From assembly GCA_024641445.1 (NCBI GenBank), contig JAHEDA010000151.1:1-6149 (forward strand): a stretch of 6,149 nt of DNA, in the 5' to 3' direction. Below the pieces are notes generated by a model. It did not search any database and was not told the origin of the DNA. It was given only the letters and a program-made list of their open reading frames with translations. Source of the DNA: Gammaproteobacteria bacterium. GTDB lineage: Bacteria > Pseudomonadota > Gammaproteobacteria > UBA6429 > Thiohalophilaceae. The stretch's first letter is position 1; the number at the start of each line of letters is the position of its first letter. The position numbers and the translations under genes were made by a program. Shown in pieces: positions 1 through 5,657 of this stretch.

Positions 1-363
1 TAGCGCCAGCGGGCGCTCCATCAGAAAACCGGTGAGATACCAGGAGCCATAGGGCACCAGCTCACCACGCCCCAGCCCGATGAACAGGGCATGAAACTCG
101 TCATCGACACCCTGCGGAGTGCTACTCCGTGCGGCCAGCCCCAGCATGCTCATGGCCAGTGCCAGTTCATCGTGCTGCCCGCTGACCTCGGCCAATTGCG
201 TAATCTGGTCGAGCACCGACTGATCCGGTGCCGCGCGCAACAAGGAACCCAACAGACGATAGGCCCCGGCACGGTAGACCTGTTCCTCGGCGACCGGTGG
301 CGCATCCCACACGGGGACCTGCACCGAGGTGTGAAGGGCGGCTTCTTGTTTTTGTAGGCTCAT
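1..363 (-). CDS. TorD-family molybdoenzyme chaperone, FDH-associated (partial, C-terminus beyond window)
   Basis: This reads leftward from an ATG at 363-361 and stays open for 121 codons to the window edge, so the C-terminal part is missing. TorD/DmsD-type proteins are cytoplasmic chaperones that bind the apo-catalytic subunit of a Mo/W enzyme and its Tat signal, holding it until the cofactor is inserted. The family is seen in the helical start (about residues 24-75) and the diagnostic segment at residues 90-119, with FHALFIGLGRGELVPYGSWY followed by LTGFLMERPLA. A GAAGGA ribosome binding site lies 6 nt before the ATG; the ATG at 375-373 reaches a stop after five codons. It is the fourth gene of the leftward set, 187 nt after the 4Fe-4S gene. 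Position and motif suit the TorD-like chaperone that precedes FDH genes in many proteobacteria. The client enzyme is inferred, not seen. Confidence 0.88.
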   Translation of the reverse strand, partial: MSLQKQEAALHTSVQVPVWDAPPVAEEQVYRAGAYRLLGSLLRAAPDQSVLDQITQLAEVSGQHDELALAMSMLGLAARSSTPQGVDDEFHALFIGLGRGELVPYGSWYLTGFLMERPLAL

Positions 364-445
364 GTAATGTCCTTCATGGTGACAAACCTTAGGCAAGCAT
401 CAGGCCAGGCTTGGAATGAAAAAAGGGAGTAAAAGGGAACCAAAA

Positions 446-473
446 TCCATACGCTACGAGGTCACTAAGCCAA
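446..473 (-). promoter_or_regulatory. possible sigma70-like promoter for the TorD-like gene
   Basis: Read leftward, TTGGCT (473-468) and TATGGA (451-446) are separated by 16 nt, about 80 nt before the TorD-gene ATG. Both hexamers are imperfect. The call rests on spacing, on the long gap between the 4Fe-4S and TorD genes, and on the palindrome lying just upstream, centred near -50 of the predicted start. Read-through from the upstream genes is equally possible. Confidence 0.2.
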
Positions 474-480
474 AACAGAC

Positions 481-497
481 CAGTTTGGGCCAAACTG
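481..497. repeat. perfect 17-bp palindrome, operator or weak terminator
   Basis: CAGTTTGG-G-CCAAACTG has 8-bp arms around a single base. It lies 54 nt past the stop of the 4Fe-4S gene and about 118 nt before the TorD-like start. As RNA in the leftward direction it would give a 7-bp stem with a 3-nt loop, followed by a T-rich but interrupted run (GTCTGTTTTGG), so it could be a weak intrinsic terminator. Its symmetry and its resemblance to a site in the divergent region (3352-3365) fit a protein-binding operator equally well. The remainder of the 364-550 gap holds no credible gene. Confidence 0.45.
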
Positions 498-550
498 TCC
501 TTGCCAACTTGTCCACGTATGTCGTTTCGGCCCATGGGAGGGGTAATACC

Positions 551-2164
551 TTATTGCCGGGGTGTAGCGATAAAGCCCTGCTGCATGGCCTCCGGGTCAT
601 CCACGATATCGGCGATACGGCAGTCATCACACATCTGCAGGCGGCGCTTGGCGCGCTCGTTCTGGAACATCCAGTGATGTTCGAGTTTGGCGAGCATGTT
701 GTTGACCACGGAACGGGTCGCAAACGGCTTACCGCAACTCACACACGCCAGCGGTTCCTCCTCGTGCAGGGTCACCGTGCGTTCGCGCAGGGCCGGATCG
801 GCGAGGAGACGTGCCTCAAGAGTGATGGAGTGTTCGGGACAGGCGGCGGCACAGATGCCGCACTGCACACACTGTGACTCATTAAACAGGAGTTGCGGGC
901 GCTCGTTCCCTGCGTACACCGCGTGCATCGGACACACCGAGGTGCAACTCATGCACAGGGTGCAGGAGTTGGCATCGACGTGCACGCTACCAAAGGGCGC
1001 ACCCACGCTGAGCGACACCATGGCCGCGGGTGATGGTGCCGCGCCAAAGAGATGATCCAGGGCCATAAACATGGCGCGGCGTTTTTCGTGCAAACCACCA
1101 AAGGTCGCGGCCTGAAATGTCGGCATCACCGCGCCGCACTCCGCATTGAGTTGTGCGGCGTCGGCCCAGCGTATGGCATCCGCGGGATAACCCAGTCCGC
1201 GCAGGACCTCGGCCGCCGTGCGCAACTGCTCGTCGAGGGCCGCACGCACGCGTGAAAAAACCTTGCCGCTATCAAACAGGATGACCTGTTGCGCGCTGTA
1301 GGCCAGTGCAGACAACCAGATGTCGAGGCCGACACTGGCCACCTCTTCCACCGGCACCGGCAGCATGTTGGAAGGAATATCGGTGATAAGACCTACATCG
1401 TCCTCAGCCACAAACAACAGCAGCGGCTGCACGCCATCGTGCTGGCGATAACTTTGTAACAAAGCACGGATGCGATTCAGCATGTCACTGGCGCTGGGAT
1501 AGACATAGCGAATGGCGCCACTCGGACAGACGCTGGCACACACCCCACCGCCCTGACACAAATAGGGATTGACCTCGATCGACTCCGCCAGCGCGGTAAT
1601 GGCATCGGCCGGGCAGGCCTCGACACAACGATTGCATCCCGCCTGTCCCGAACGGGCGTGGGCACAGATCGAGGCATCGTAATCAAAGAAGCGCGGTTTC
1701 TCGAAGGTGCCGATCATCTCGGCCAATTCTGCCTGCGCCTGATCCAGGCTGGTGTGATCGCTGCTACACACGAGATAACCGGGCGGTGGCAGTGGCATAC
1801 TCACAATCGGCGACTCGCCCATATCGAGCACCAAATCAACCTTCAGTGTCTCGTGATTGGGCTTGCCTGCATCACCCAGACTAAGGGTGAAATTACCGAG
1901 ATACCCCTCAATTGACAAACCACGCCCCGCCAGCGAGATGATGTTGGTAGACGGCGTCTCCTCGCCGTGGGTCAGGATCACCGTGGTCTTGTGGCGTGCT
2001 TGCAGGCTCGGCGCAAACTCCAGCGCCTCCGGTCCACCGAGGATCGCAACGTGTCCGCGTGAGCTGTATTCGACGCGCGCAGTGGGCTTGACGCTGACAC
2101 CCTCCACCGCGGCCTGTGCCTGGCTGCGTGCCTGGGTATTGGTCTGTGTCTGTGCTGATGTCAT
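551..2164 (-). CDS. polyferredoxin-like 4Fe-4S binding protein of FDH accessory clusters
   Basis: A 537-residue predicted cytoplasmic iron-sulfur protein without signal peptide or membrane segment. After an Ala/Gln-rich start comes the family's N-terminal domain (about 30-160), ending in FEKPRFFDYDASICAH. Cysteines then cluster: C167, C177/C180/C184; C203, C209/C213; C401/C404/C407/C411; C432/C435/C438/C442. The last two sets are textbook paired 4Fe-4S motifs (CxxCxxCxxxCP). The set at 203-213 lacks the usual second cysteine: residue 206 is Gly. A C-terminal pair of CxxC motifs (C474/C477, C512/C515) looks like a zinc-ribbon- or rubredoxin-like knuckle. An AAGGAGG site lies 7 nt before the ATG, which overlaps the DUF3306 stop by 4 nt, so translation is probably coupled. 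This family recurs beside TorD-like, DUF3305/DUF3306 and FDH genes. Electron transfer or cofactor/Fe-S delivery to FDH is inferred; the exact role is unknown. Confidence 0.9.
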   Translation of the reverse strand: MTSAQTQTNTQARSQAQAAVEGVSVKPTARVEYSSRGHVAILGGPEALEFAPSLQARHKTTVILTHGEETPSTNIISLAGRGLSIEGYLGNFTLSLGDAGKPNHETLKVDLVLDMGESPIVSMPLPPPGYLVCSSDHTSLDQAQAELAEMIGTFEKPRFFDYDASICAHARSGQAGCNRCVEACPADAITALAESIEVNPYLCQGGGVCASVCPSGAIRYVYPSASDMLNRIRALLQSYRQHDGVQPLLLFVAEDDVGLITDIPSNMLPVPVEEVASVGLDIWLSALAYSAQQVILFDSGKVFSRVRAALDEQLRTAAEVLRGLGYPADAIRWADAAQLNAECGAVMPTFQAATFGGLHEKRRAMFMALDHLFGAAPSPAAMVSLSVGAPFGSVHVDANSCTLCMSCTSVCPMHAVYAGNERPQLLFNESQCVQCGICAAACPEHSITLEARLLADPALRERTVTLHEEEPLACVSCGKPFATRSVVNNMLAKLEHHWMFQNERAKRRLQMCDDCRIADIVDDPEAMQQGFIATPRQ

Positions 2165-2694
2165 ACCTGTTCCTCCTTCGTGTCAGTCGAGCGGTCACTG
2201 ACGTCTGTGGTTGCATCGGTCTCAATCTCTATCGGTGTGTCCGTCTCTGCGGCGCGCGCGTCTGACTGTATTGGTGGCTGCTCTGGCGGGGTGTCCTGTG
2301 TAACGCGACGCGCCTCAGTCTCTAATTGATGTTTCATATCCGAGGTGACGATGTCACCGAGCGAGGTAAATTGCGTGAAGTCCTCGTCATAATCATCCAG
2401 GCCATCCCGCACGTTGAAGCCCGGTAACTTGAAGAGTTTGTTCAAGGCCTGTTGCCGCAGGACCTCGCTCACGCGGGGTGAAAAAAACACACTGTAATCC
2501 GAGTCTGCGTTCAGGCTCTCCAGGGATGGCATGTCAGCATCGGTAAGGGGAGTCGCCTCCGGCGTGGTGGTCCCAGAAGTCGTGGCAGGCAAGTTATTTT
2601 CTTCTGCCCGCGCCGACTGTTTGCGCCGCGACCAACGCCCCAGCAGGCCTTCGCCTGCTACGGCCTCATCGGTGTCATCCGCCTCAGTGCTCAT
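2161..2694 (-). CDS. DUF3306 family protein
   Basis: A 177-residue soluble protein of unknown function. The DUF3306 family is recognised by the N-terminal GLLGRWSRRKQ (residues 17-26 region), by LTDADMPSLESLNADSDYSV (50-69), and by FFSPRVSEVLRQQALNKLF (70-88) and the LPGFNVRDGLDDYDEDF that follows. The rest is rich in Asp, Glu, Thr and Pro and probably disordered; the tail after residue 120 is strongly acidic. The reading frame extends upstream to 2862, but ATG at 2694 is chosen: it has AAAAGGGG 7 nt before it, starts the conserved N-terminus, and overlaps the DUF3305 gene by 11 nt rather than by about 180. Its stop overlaps the next start (ATGA). Members sit almost always beside DUF3305 and FDH maturation genes, so a role in FDH assembly is inferred from context only. 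Confidence 0.87.
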   Translation of the reverse strand: MSTEADDTDEAVAGEGLLGRWSRRKQSARAEENNLPATTSGTTTPEATPLTDADMPSLESLNADSDYSVFFSPRVSEVLRQQALNKLFKLPGFNVRDGLDDYDEDFTQFTSLGDIVTSDMKHQLETEARRVTQDTPPEQPPIQSDARAAETDTPIEIETDATTDVSDRSTDTKEEQV

Positions 2695-3211
2695 GCATGC
2701 GCCCCTTTTCACCGGCCTCTTTCCACTCATCGCGCTTGCGCTTCTTGCGTTTCTCGGGGGCATAGTGCAGAAGGACAAAGTCTTCGATCCAGCGATAGAG
2801 CTCCGCGGGTATCGCCACGGCAAACACCTGCTCATCGGTCTCGATGTAGGCATGCACCTCATCGAAACTCATGCTGACCAGAAACGGGACGGGGATATTG
2901 TCATCATCGGTGCGCGCCACCACATAGCAGCGCGGTTCGGGCGAAATGAGATTGTAGTAATAGCTCTCGCACTCGTCCGCATGCAGGGTCAGGCGAAAGC
3001 GCCCGTAAAGATAGCGCTTCACCTCGCCATCTTCGAAGACGAGTTGCGGCATCTCGGTGTAGGGTGTGTCATCGCCCTGCACCATCACCCCCACCGCCTC
3101 CCACTGATAATCACTCCACTTACTGATCGTGCTGGGCTGACGCTGCATGAGTACCACCACCGAGAAAGCGGTGGGAATATCCTGTAATTGTTCCTCGATC
3201 GTGGTCGTCAT
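2684..3211 (-). CDS. DUF3305 family protein
   Basis: A 175-residue cytoplasmic protein of unknown function and first gene of the leftward operon. The DUF3305 signature is near the start: FSVVVLMQRQPSTISKWSDY then QWEAVGVM (residues 16-43). The middle contains ESYYYNLISPEPRCYVVAR (82-100) and FLVSMSFDEVHAYIE (110-124), followed by a Trp/Tyr-rich stretch and a strongly basic tail (EKRKKRKRDEWK, about 153-164). ATG at 3211 is preferred over an in-frame GTG at 3241. The family motif begins shortly after it, and a likely extended -10 at 3254-3259 would leave too little leader for the GTG. The ribosome binding site is weak (GCACGG region). The stop lies inside the DUF3306 gene, an 11-nt overlap. 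Its constant pairing with DUF3306 in FDH loci suggests the two act together; this is inference. Confidence 0.85.
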   Translation of the reverse strand: MTTTIEEQLQDIPTAFSVVVLMQRQPSTISKWSDYQWEAVGVMVQGDDTPYTEMPQLVFEDGEVKRYLYGRFRLTLHADECESYYYNLISPEPRCYVVARTDDDNIPVPFLVSMSFDEVHAYIETDEQVFAVAIPAELYRWIEDFVLLHYAPEKRKKRKRDEWKEAGEKGRMHEH

Positions 3212-3253
3212 ACCGTGCACCGCGTGATTTCGTGTGAACACAAAACTGCAAGT

Positions 3254-3262
3254 TGTATACCA
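3254..3262 (-). promoter_or_regulatory. likely extended -10 promoter of the DUF3305 operon
   Basis: Read leftward the sequence is TGGTATACA: a TG-n extended element and a TATACA hexamer (3259-3254), matching the sigma70 consensus at four or five positions. The -35 region (about 3277-3282, ATTTTT) is poor, as is common for extended -10 promoters. Transcription would start near 3247, giving a leader of roughly 35 nt before the ATG at 3211. Confidence 0.4.
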
Positions 3263-3348
3263 GTGACCTTGCTGGGAAAAATCTCACGCATTACTAGTGG
3301 CTTGGCGAATTAGTAAAAATGGCACGATGCGAAGCTACCCCTAAAACG

Positions 3349-3361
3349 GGTCAATTTGACC
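3349..3361. promoter_or_regulatory. perfect 13-bp palindrome GGTCAATTTGACC, candidate operator
   Basis: Six-base arms GGTCAA and TTGACC flank one T, a spacing typical of a site for a dimeric regulator. It overlaps a second small palindrome (TTTG-AC-CAAA, 3355-3364). The segment CAATTTGACCAAAC resembles CAGTTTGGGCCAAAC at 481-495, in front of the TorD-like gene. It lies about 100 bp upstream of the predicted leftward start and over 200 bp before moaA. It does not match the FNR or CRP consensus. The binding protein is unknown; the HTH regulator at 5658 is one candidate. Confidence 0.35.
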
Positions 3362-3565
3362 AAACGCATCGAGTGAGTTGGGACAATTTGCCGCATGCCA
3401 CGCCTTGCCAGCATCTGCCTTATGGGTATTCGGTGTTGAAAACATTCGTCGCCCACACACCTAAGCACACGCACATCAACGACATAGCAAGCTAATAAAG
3501 GAAACTGTCGAGTCTTGTGCAGATGGGAATAGATATTGCTTGAGTCTGAGGACGCCTGTTCACGC

Positions 3566-3570
3566 GAGGA
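3566..3570 (+). promoter_or_regulatory. ribosome binding site of moaA (decides start)
   Basis: GAGGA stands 4 nt before the ATG at 3575. The spacing is slightly short, but no comparable site precedes the in-frame TTG at 3536 or the later ATG at 3599, so this element fixes the moaA start. Confidence 0.6.
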
Positions 3571-3574
3571 CCTT

Positions 3575-4618
3575 ATGAGCGCCGTTATCAACTCTCCAAT
3601 GCCGCCTACGCGGGTGAACGCGAGCGATGCTCCGATCCTGATCGACCCGTTTGGGCGCACGGTCAGTTACCTGCGCATCTCGGTCACCGACCGGTGTGAC
3701 CTGCGCTGTATCTACTGCATGTCCGACGACATGCAGTTTGCCCCGCGCGAGCAGATGCTGAGTCTGGAGGAGATCGTGCGCATCGGCAGCGCGTTTGTGG
3801 ACCTCGGCGTAAAAAAGATCCGAATCACCGGCGGCGAGCCATTGATCCGCAAGAACGTCCTGCATGTCTTTGAACACCTTGGCGCCCTGCCCGGCCTCGA
3901 TGAACTGACCCTCACTACCAATGCCACGCAACTCTCGCGCTATGCAACCAGGCTGCGTGATGCGGGTGTTAACCGTATCAACATCAGCCTGGACAGCCTG
4001 CGCCCGGCGCGCTTTCGTCACATCACCCGCGTCGGCAACTTGCACCAGGTCTTGGAGGGGATCGAGGCGGCACAGGCGGCGGGCTTCGACAAGATCAAAC
4101 TCAATGCCGTAATCCTGAAACACAAGAACCACGATGAGGTCATCGACCTCGTCGAATATGCGCATAGCAATGCCTTCGACATCAGCTTCATCGAGGAGAT
4201 GCCCCTCGGCATCGTCAATGAACACGACCGCCTGTGCAGCTATTACTCCAGCGATGAGATCCTGCGTGACCTGCGCCAGCACTTTGATCTATCGGCGAGT
4301 ACGGCGAATACCGGCGGCCCCTCACGCTACTATCGTATTCACGACAGCGAGACCCGCGTCGGATTTATCTCACCCCACAGCCACAACTTTTGCGGCGACT
4401 GCAATCGCGTGCGCCTGACCGCCGAGGGTCGGCTGTTGTTATGTCTCGGCCAGGAAAACTCGGTGGACCTGCGCCAGATCGTGCGCGGGCAAACGGATTC
4501 ACCCGAGGAACTGTCACAGGCTATTCGCGAGTCCATGGCACTCAAGCCCAAGGGACATGCGTTTGACATGACCGTGCAGCCGGTACTGTTTCGACATATG
4601 AATAAGACCGGCGGTTAA
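3575..4618 (+). CDS. moaA: GTP 3',8-cyclase MoaA, molybdenum cofactor biosynthesis
   Basis: A radical S-adenosylmethionine enzyme of 347 residues that, with MoaC, converts GTP to cyclic pyranopterin monophosphate, the first step of molybdenum cofactor synthesis. After a roughly 20-residue extension comes PFGRTVSYLRISVTDRCDLR; the radical-SAM motif is C41-x3-C45-x2-C48, followed by RITGGEPLIRKNV (83-95, SAM binding). The second cluster, which holds GTP, uses C273-x2-C276-x13-C290 in FCGDCNRVRLTAEGRLLLC. The protein ends in MNKTGG, keeping the C-terminal Gly-Gly needed for catalysis. All catalytic landmarks are intact and the length is normal. The frame is open back to a TTG at 3536, but ATG 3575 has the ribosome binding site. 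It is unaccompanied by other moa genes here; its place beside fdhD suggests it supplies or boosts cofactor for a formate dehydrogenase. Confidence 0.96.
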   Translation: MSAVINSPMPPTRVNASDAPILIDPFGRTVSYLRISVTDRCDLRCIYCMSDDMQFAPREQMLSLEEIVRIGSAFVDLGVKKIRITGGEPLIRKNVLHVFEHLGALPGLDELTLTTNATQLSRYATRLRDAGVNRINISLDSLRPARFRHITRVGNLHQVLEGIEAAQAAGFDKIKLNAVILKHKNHDEVIDLVEYAHSNAFDISFIEEMPLGIVNEHDRLCSYYSSDEILRDLRQHFDLSASTANTGGPSRYYRIHDSETRVGFISPHSHNFCGDCNRVRLTAEGRLLLCLGQENSVDLRQIVRGQTDSPEELSQAIRESMALKPKGHAFDMTVQPVLFRHMNKTGG

Positions 4619-4645
4619 ATAAATGTTTCTAAATGAAAACCATAT

Positions 4646-4744
4646 ATCCCCTCATCCTAACCTTCGGCTTTGGCTTCCTGCGTCGCTCTACCTCCTCCAT
4701 CCCTGGAGTCATCTCCCTCCGGGAGAAGGTTGGGATGAGGGGAT
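4646..4744. repeat. REP/MITE-like inverted-repeat element between moaA and fdhD
   Basis: ATCCCCTCATCCTAACCTT (4646-4664) is the reverse complement, with one mismatch, of AAGGTTGGGATGAGGGGAT (4726-4744). Between the 19-bp arms lie two smaller hairpins: CTCCA-TCCC-TGGAG (4695-4708) and TCTCCC-TCC-GGGAGA (4712-4726). The 99-bp unit begins 28 nt after moaA and ends 50 nt before fdhD. Arms of the type CCCCTCA(T/C)CC-AACC with a CTCCC/GGGAG core are, as I recall, a common dispersed intergenic repeat in gammaproteobacterial genomes. No clear target duplication or coding capacity is seen. In moaA mRNA it would fold into a long stem that could protect the 3' end or reduce read-through; no T-tract follows, so it is not a standard intrinsic terminator. 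Confidence 0.8.
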
Positions 4745-4794
4745 CAAAAGTTACTTCTTCGGACACTTATATTTAGTACCACAGGAGCACCACC

Positions 4795-5655
4795 ATGCAG
4801 ACCGCAACAACACTTAACGTTCCCGCACTCAGTCACAGTGGACTGGAGGCCGCCATCCAGGTCGTCGCAAACGATGAATACGGTGAGCGTCGCAGTGGTC
4901 ACATTGCCTCCGAGCGCGCCCTCACGGTCTATCTCGACAAGCGCGAGATCCTCACCCTGATGACCATGGGCACCGAGCCCGAGTTGCTGGTGCTGGGCTG
5001 GCTACGCAATCAAAACCTTGTGCCGGATGTTAGCCATATCAAGGCCATTCAAGTGGACTGGGAGACCGAGTCCGCCGCCGTCACCACTTTTGGTGGGGTC
5101 GATGGCCTGGACAAGAAACTCGAACACAAGACGGTTACTACCGGCTGCGGTCAGGGCACGGTGTTTGGCAATCTGATGGATAATCTGGACAAGCTGCACC
5201 TGAGCCAGCCCCGCATCGCCCAGTCATTGATCTATCGCATGTTAGACAACCTTAACGACTATAACGAGGTCTACAAACGCGCGGGTGGGGTACACGGCTG
5301 CGCCCTCTGTCAGGGCGATCAGATCCTGCACTTCGTGGAGGATGTCGGCCGCCACAATGCCGTCGACACCATTGCCGGGTATATGTGGTTGCACAGCGCC
5401 GCCGGTGCCGACAAGATCTTCTACACCACCGGCCGCCTCACCTCCGAGATGGTGATCAAGGTCGCGCAGATGGGCATCCCGATCCTGGTCTCGCGCTCAG
5501 GGGTCACCCAGATGGGGCTGGAGCTGGCGCGCAAGGTCGGCGTCACCCTCATCGCCCGCGCCAAGGGCAAGCACTTCATGGTCTATAACGGTGTCGACTC
5601 CCTCGACTACGACGCCATGCCGGCGCGCCGCCTGGAACCGAGTCTGGCCGAATAA
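4795..5655 (+). CDS. fdhD: formate dehydrogenase accessory sulfurtransferase FdhD
   Basis: A 286-residue cytoplasmic protein that passes sulfur from a cysteine desulfurase to the molybdenum (or tungsten) bis-MGD cofactor, making the sulfido ligand FDH needs. Family marks are ERALTVYLDKREILTLMTMG (40-59), the cysteine loop TTGCGQGT (115-122, C118), AGGVHGCALC (163-172), HFVEDVGRHNAVDTIAGYMW (179-198), GRLTSEMVIKVAQMGIPILV (213-232) and the C-terminal KGKHFMVYNG. C118 aligns with the persulfide-forming first cysteine of the E. coli CxxC loop; the second is Gly here, while a separate C169/C172 pair replaces the usual Ala/Phe-type residues. AGGAG lies 7 nt before the ATG. It follows moaA after the repeat element and is 2 nt from the next gene, so it is probably co-transcribed with the regulator. 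Identity is secure; the cysteine pattern marks a divergent subfamily. Confidence 0.95.
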   Translation: MQTATTLNVPALSHSGLEAAIQVVANDEYGERRSGHIASERALTVYLDKREILTLMTMGTEPELLVLGWLRNQNLVPDVSHIKAIQVDWETESAAVTTFGGVDGLDKKLEHKTVTTGCGQGTVFGNLMDNLDKLHLSQPRIAQSLIYRMLDNLNDYNEVYKRAGGVHGCALCQGDQILHFVEDVGRHNAVDTIAGYMWLHSAAGADKIFYTTGRLTSEMVIKVAQMGIPILVSRSGVTQMGLELARKVGVTLIARAKGKHFMVYNGVDSLDYDAMPARRLEPSLAE

Positions 5656-5657
5656 GC

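Larger units (their letters stand above)
3212..3574. other. divergent intergenic region, 363 bp, no credible gene
   Basis: This region separates the leftward DUF3305 operon from moaA. It holds the leftward extended -10 element and several symmetric motifs. These are TGTG-AA-CACA (3233-3242), TTACTA/TAGTAA arms 14 nt apart (3291-3296, 3311-3316), GGTCAA-T-TTGACC (3349-3361), TTTG-AC-CAAA (3355-3364), and CAATTTG twice in the same orientation (3352-3358, 3384-3390). No convincing rightward promoter is seen; TTGCCA (3405-3410) with TATTCG (3427-3432) at 16 nt is the best of several poor candidates. Open frames crossing it (for example leftward 3660-3310) overlap the moaA start on the wrong strand and show no family features. 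Confidence 0.7.

Noticed and set aside
416..877. Rightward open frame across the gap between the TorD-like and 4Fe-4S genes
   Set aside because: Most of it is antisense to the cysteine-rich C-terminus of the 4Fe-4S gene; there is no family resemblance.
2695..2862. Longer N-terminus for the DUF3306 protein
   Set aside because: The extra 56 residues are the shifted frame of the DUF3305 gene; the conserved N-terminus and the AAAAGGGG site support the start at 2694.
2531..3187. Rightward open frame (218 codons) opposite DUF3305/DUF3306
   Set aside because: It is antisense to two recognised families, crosses their overlap, and gives a His/Leu-rich product without recognisable domains.
3362..3574. 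Molybdenum-cofactor riboswitch in the moaA leader
   Set aside because: Such RNA elements occur before moaA in some bacteria, but I could not find a consistent set of paired stems here, and the transcription start is unknown. A covariance-model search would decide.
3536..3574. Upstream TTG start for moaA adding 13 residues
   Set aside because: There is no ribosome binding site before it, while GAGGA precedes the ATG at 3575; the extra residues match nothing in MoaA.
3310..3660. Leftward open frame (116 codons) in the divergent intergenic region
   Set aside because: It overlaps the 5' end of moaA on the opposite strand and has no recognisable motif or ribosome binding site.
3560..4282. Long leftward open frame (240 codons) opposite moaA
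   Set aside because: It lies entirely on the complement of the well-supported moaA frame, has no family motif, and arises from the codon bias of the real gene.
4768..4773. TATATT as a -10 element for fdhD
   Set aside because: There is no -35 at a usable distance, and the leader would be only about 15 nt, placing the ribosome binding site almost at the transcript end.
4623..4817. Small rightward open frame between moaA and fdhD
   Set aside because: It is built mostly from the inverted-repeat element and overlaps the fdhD start; repeat-derived frames are common artefacts.
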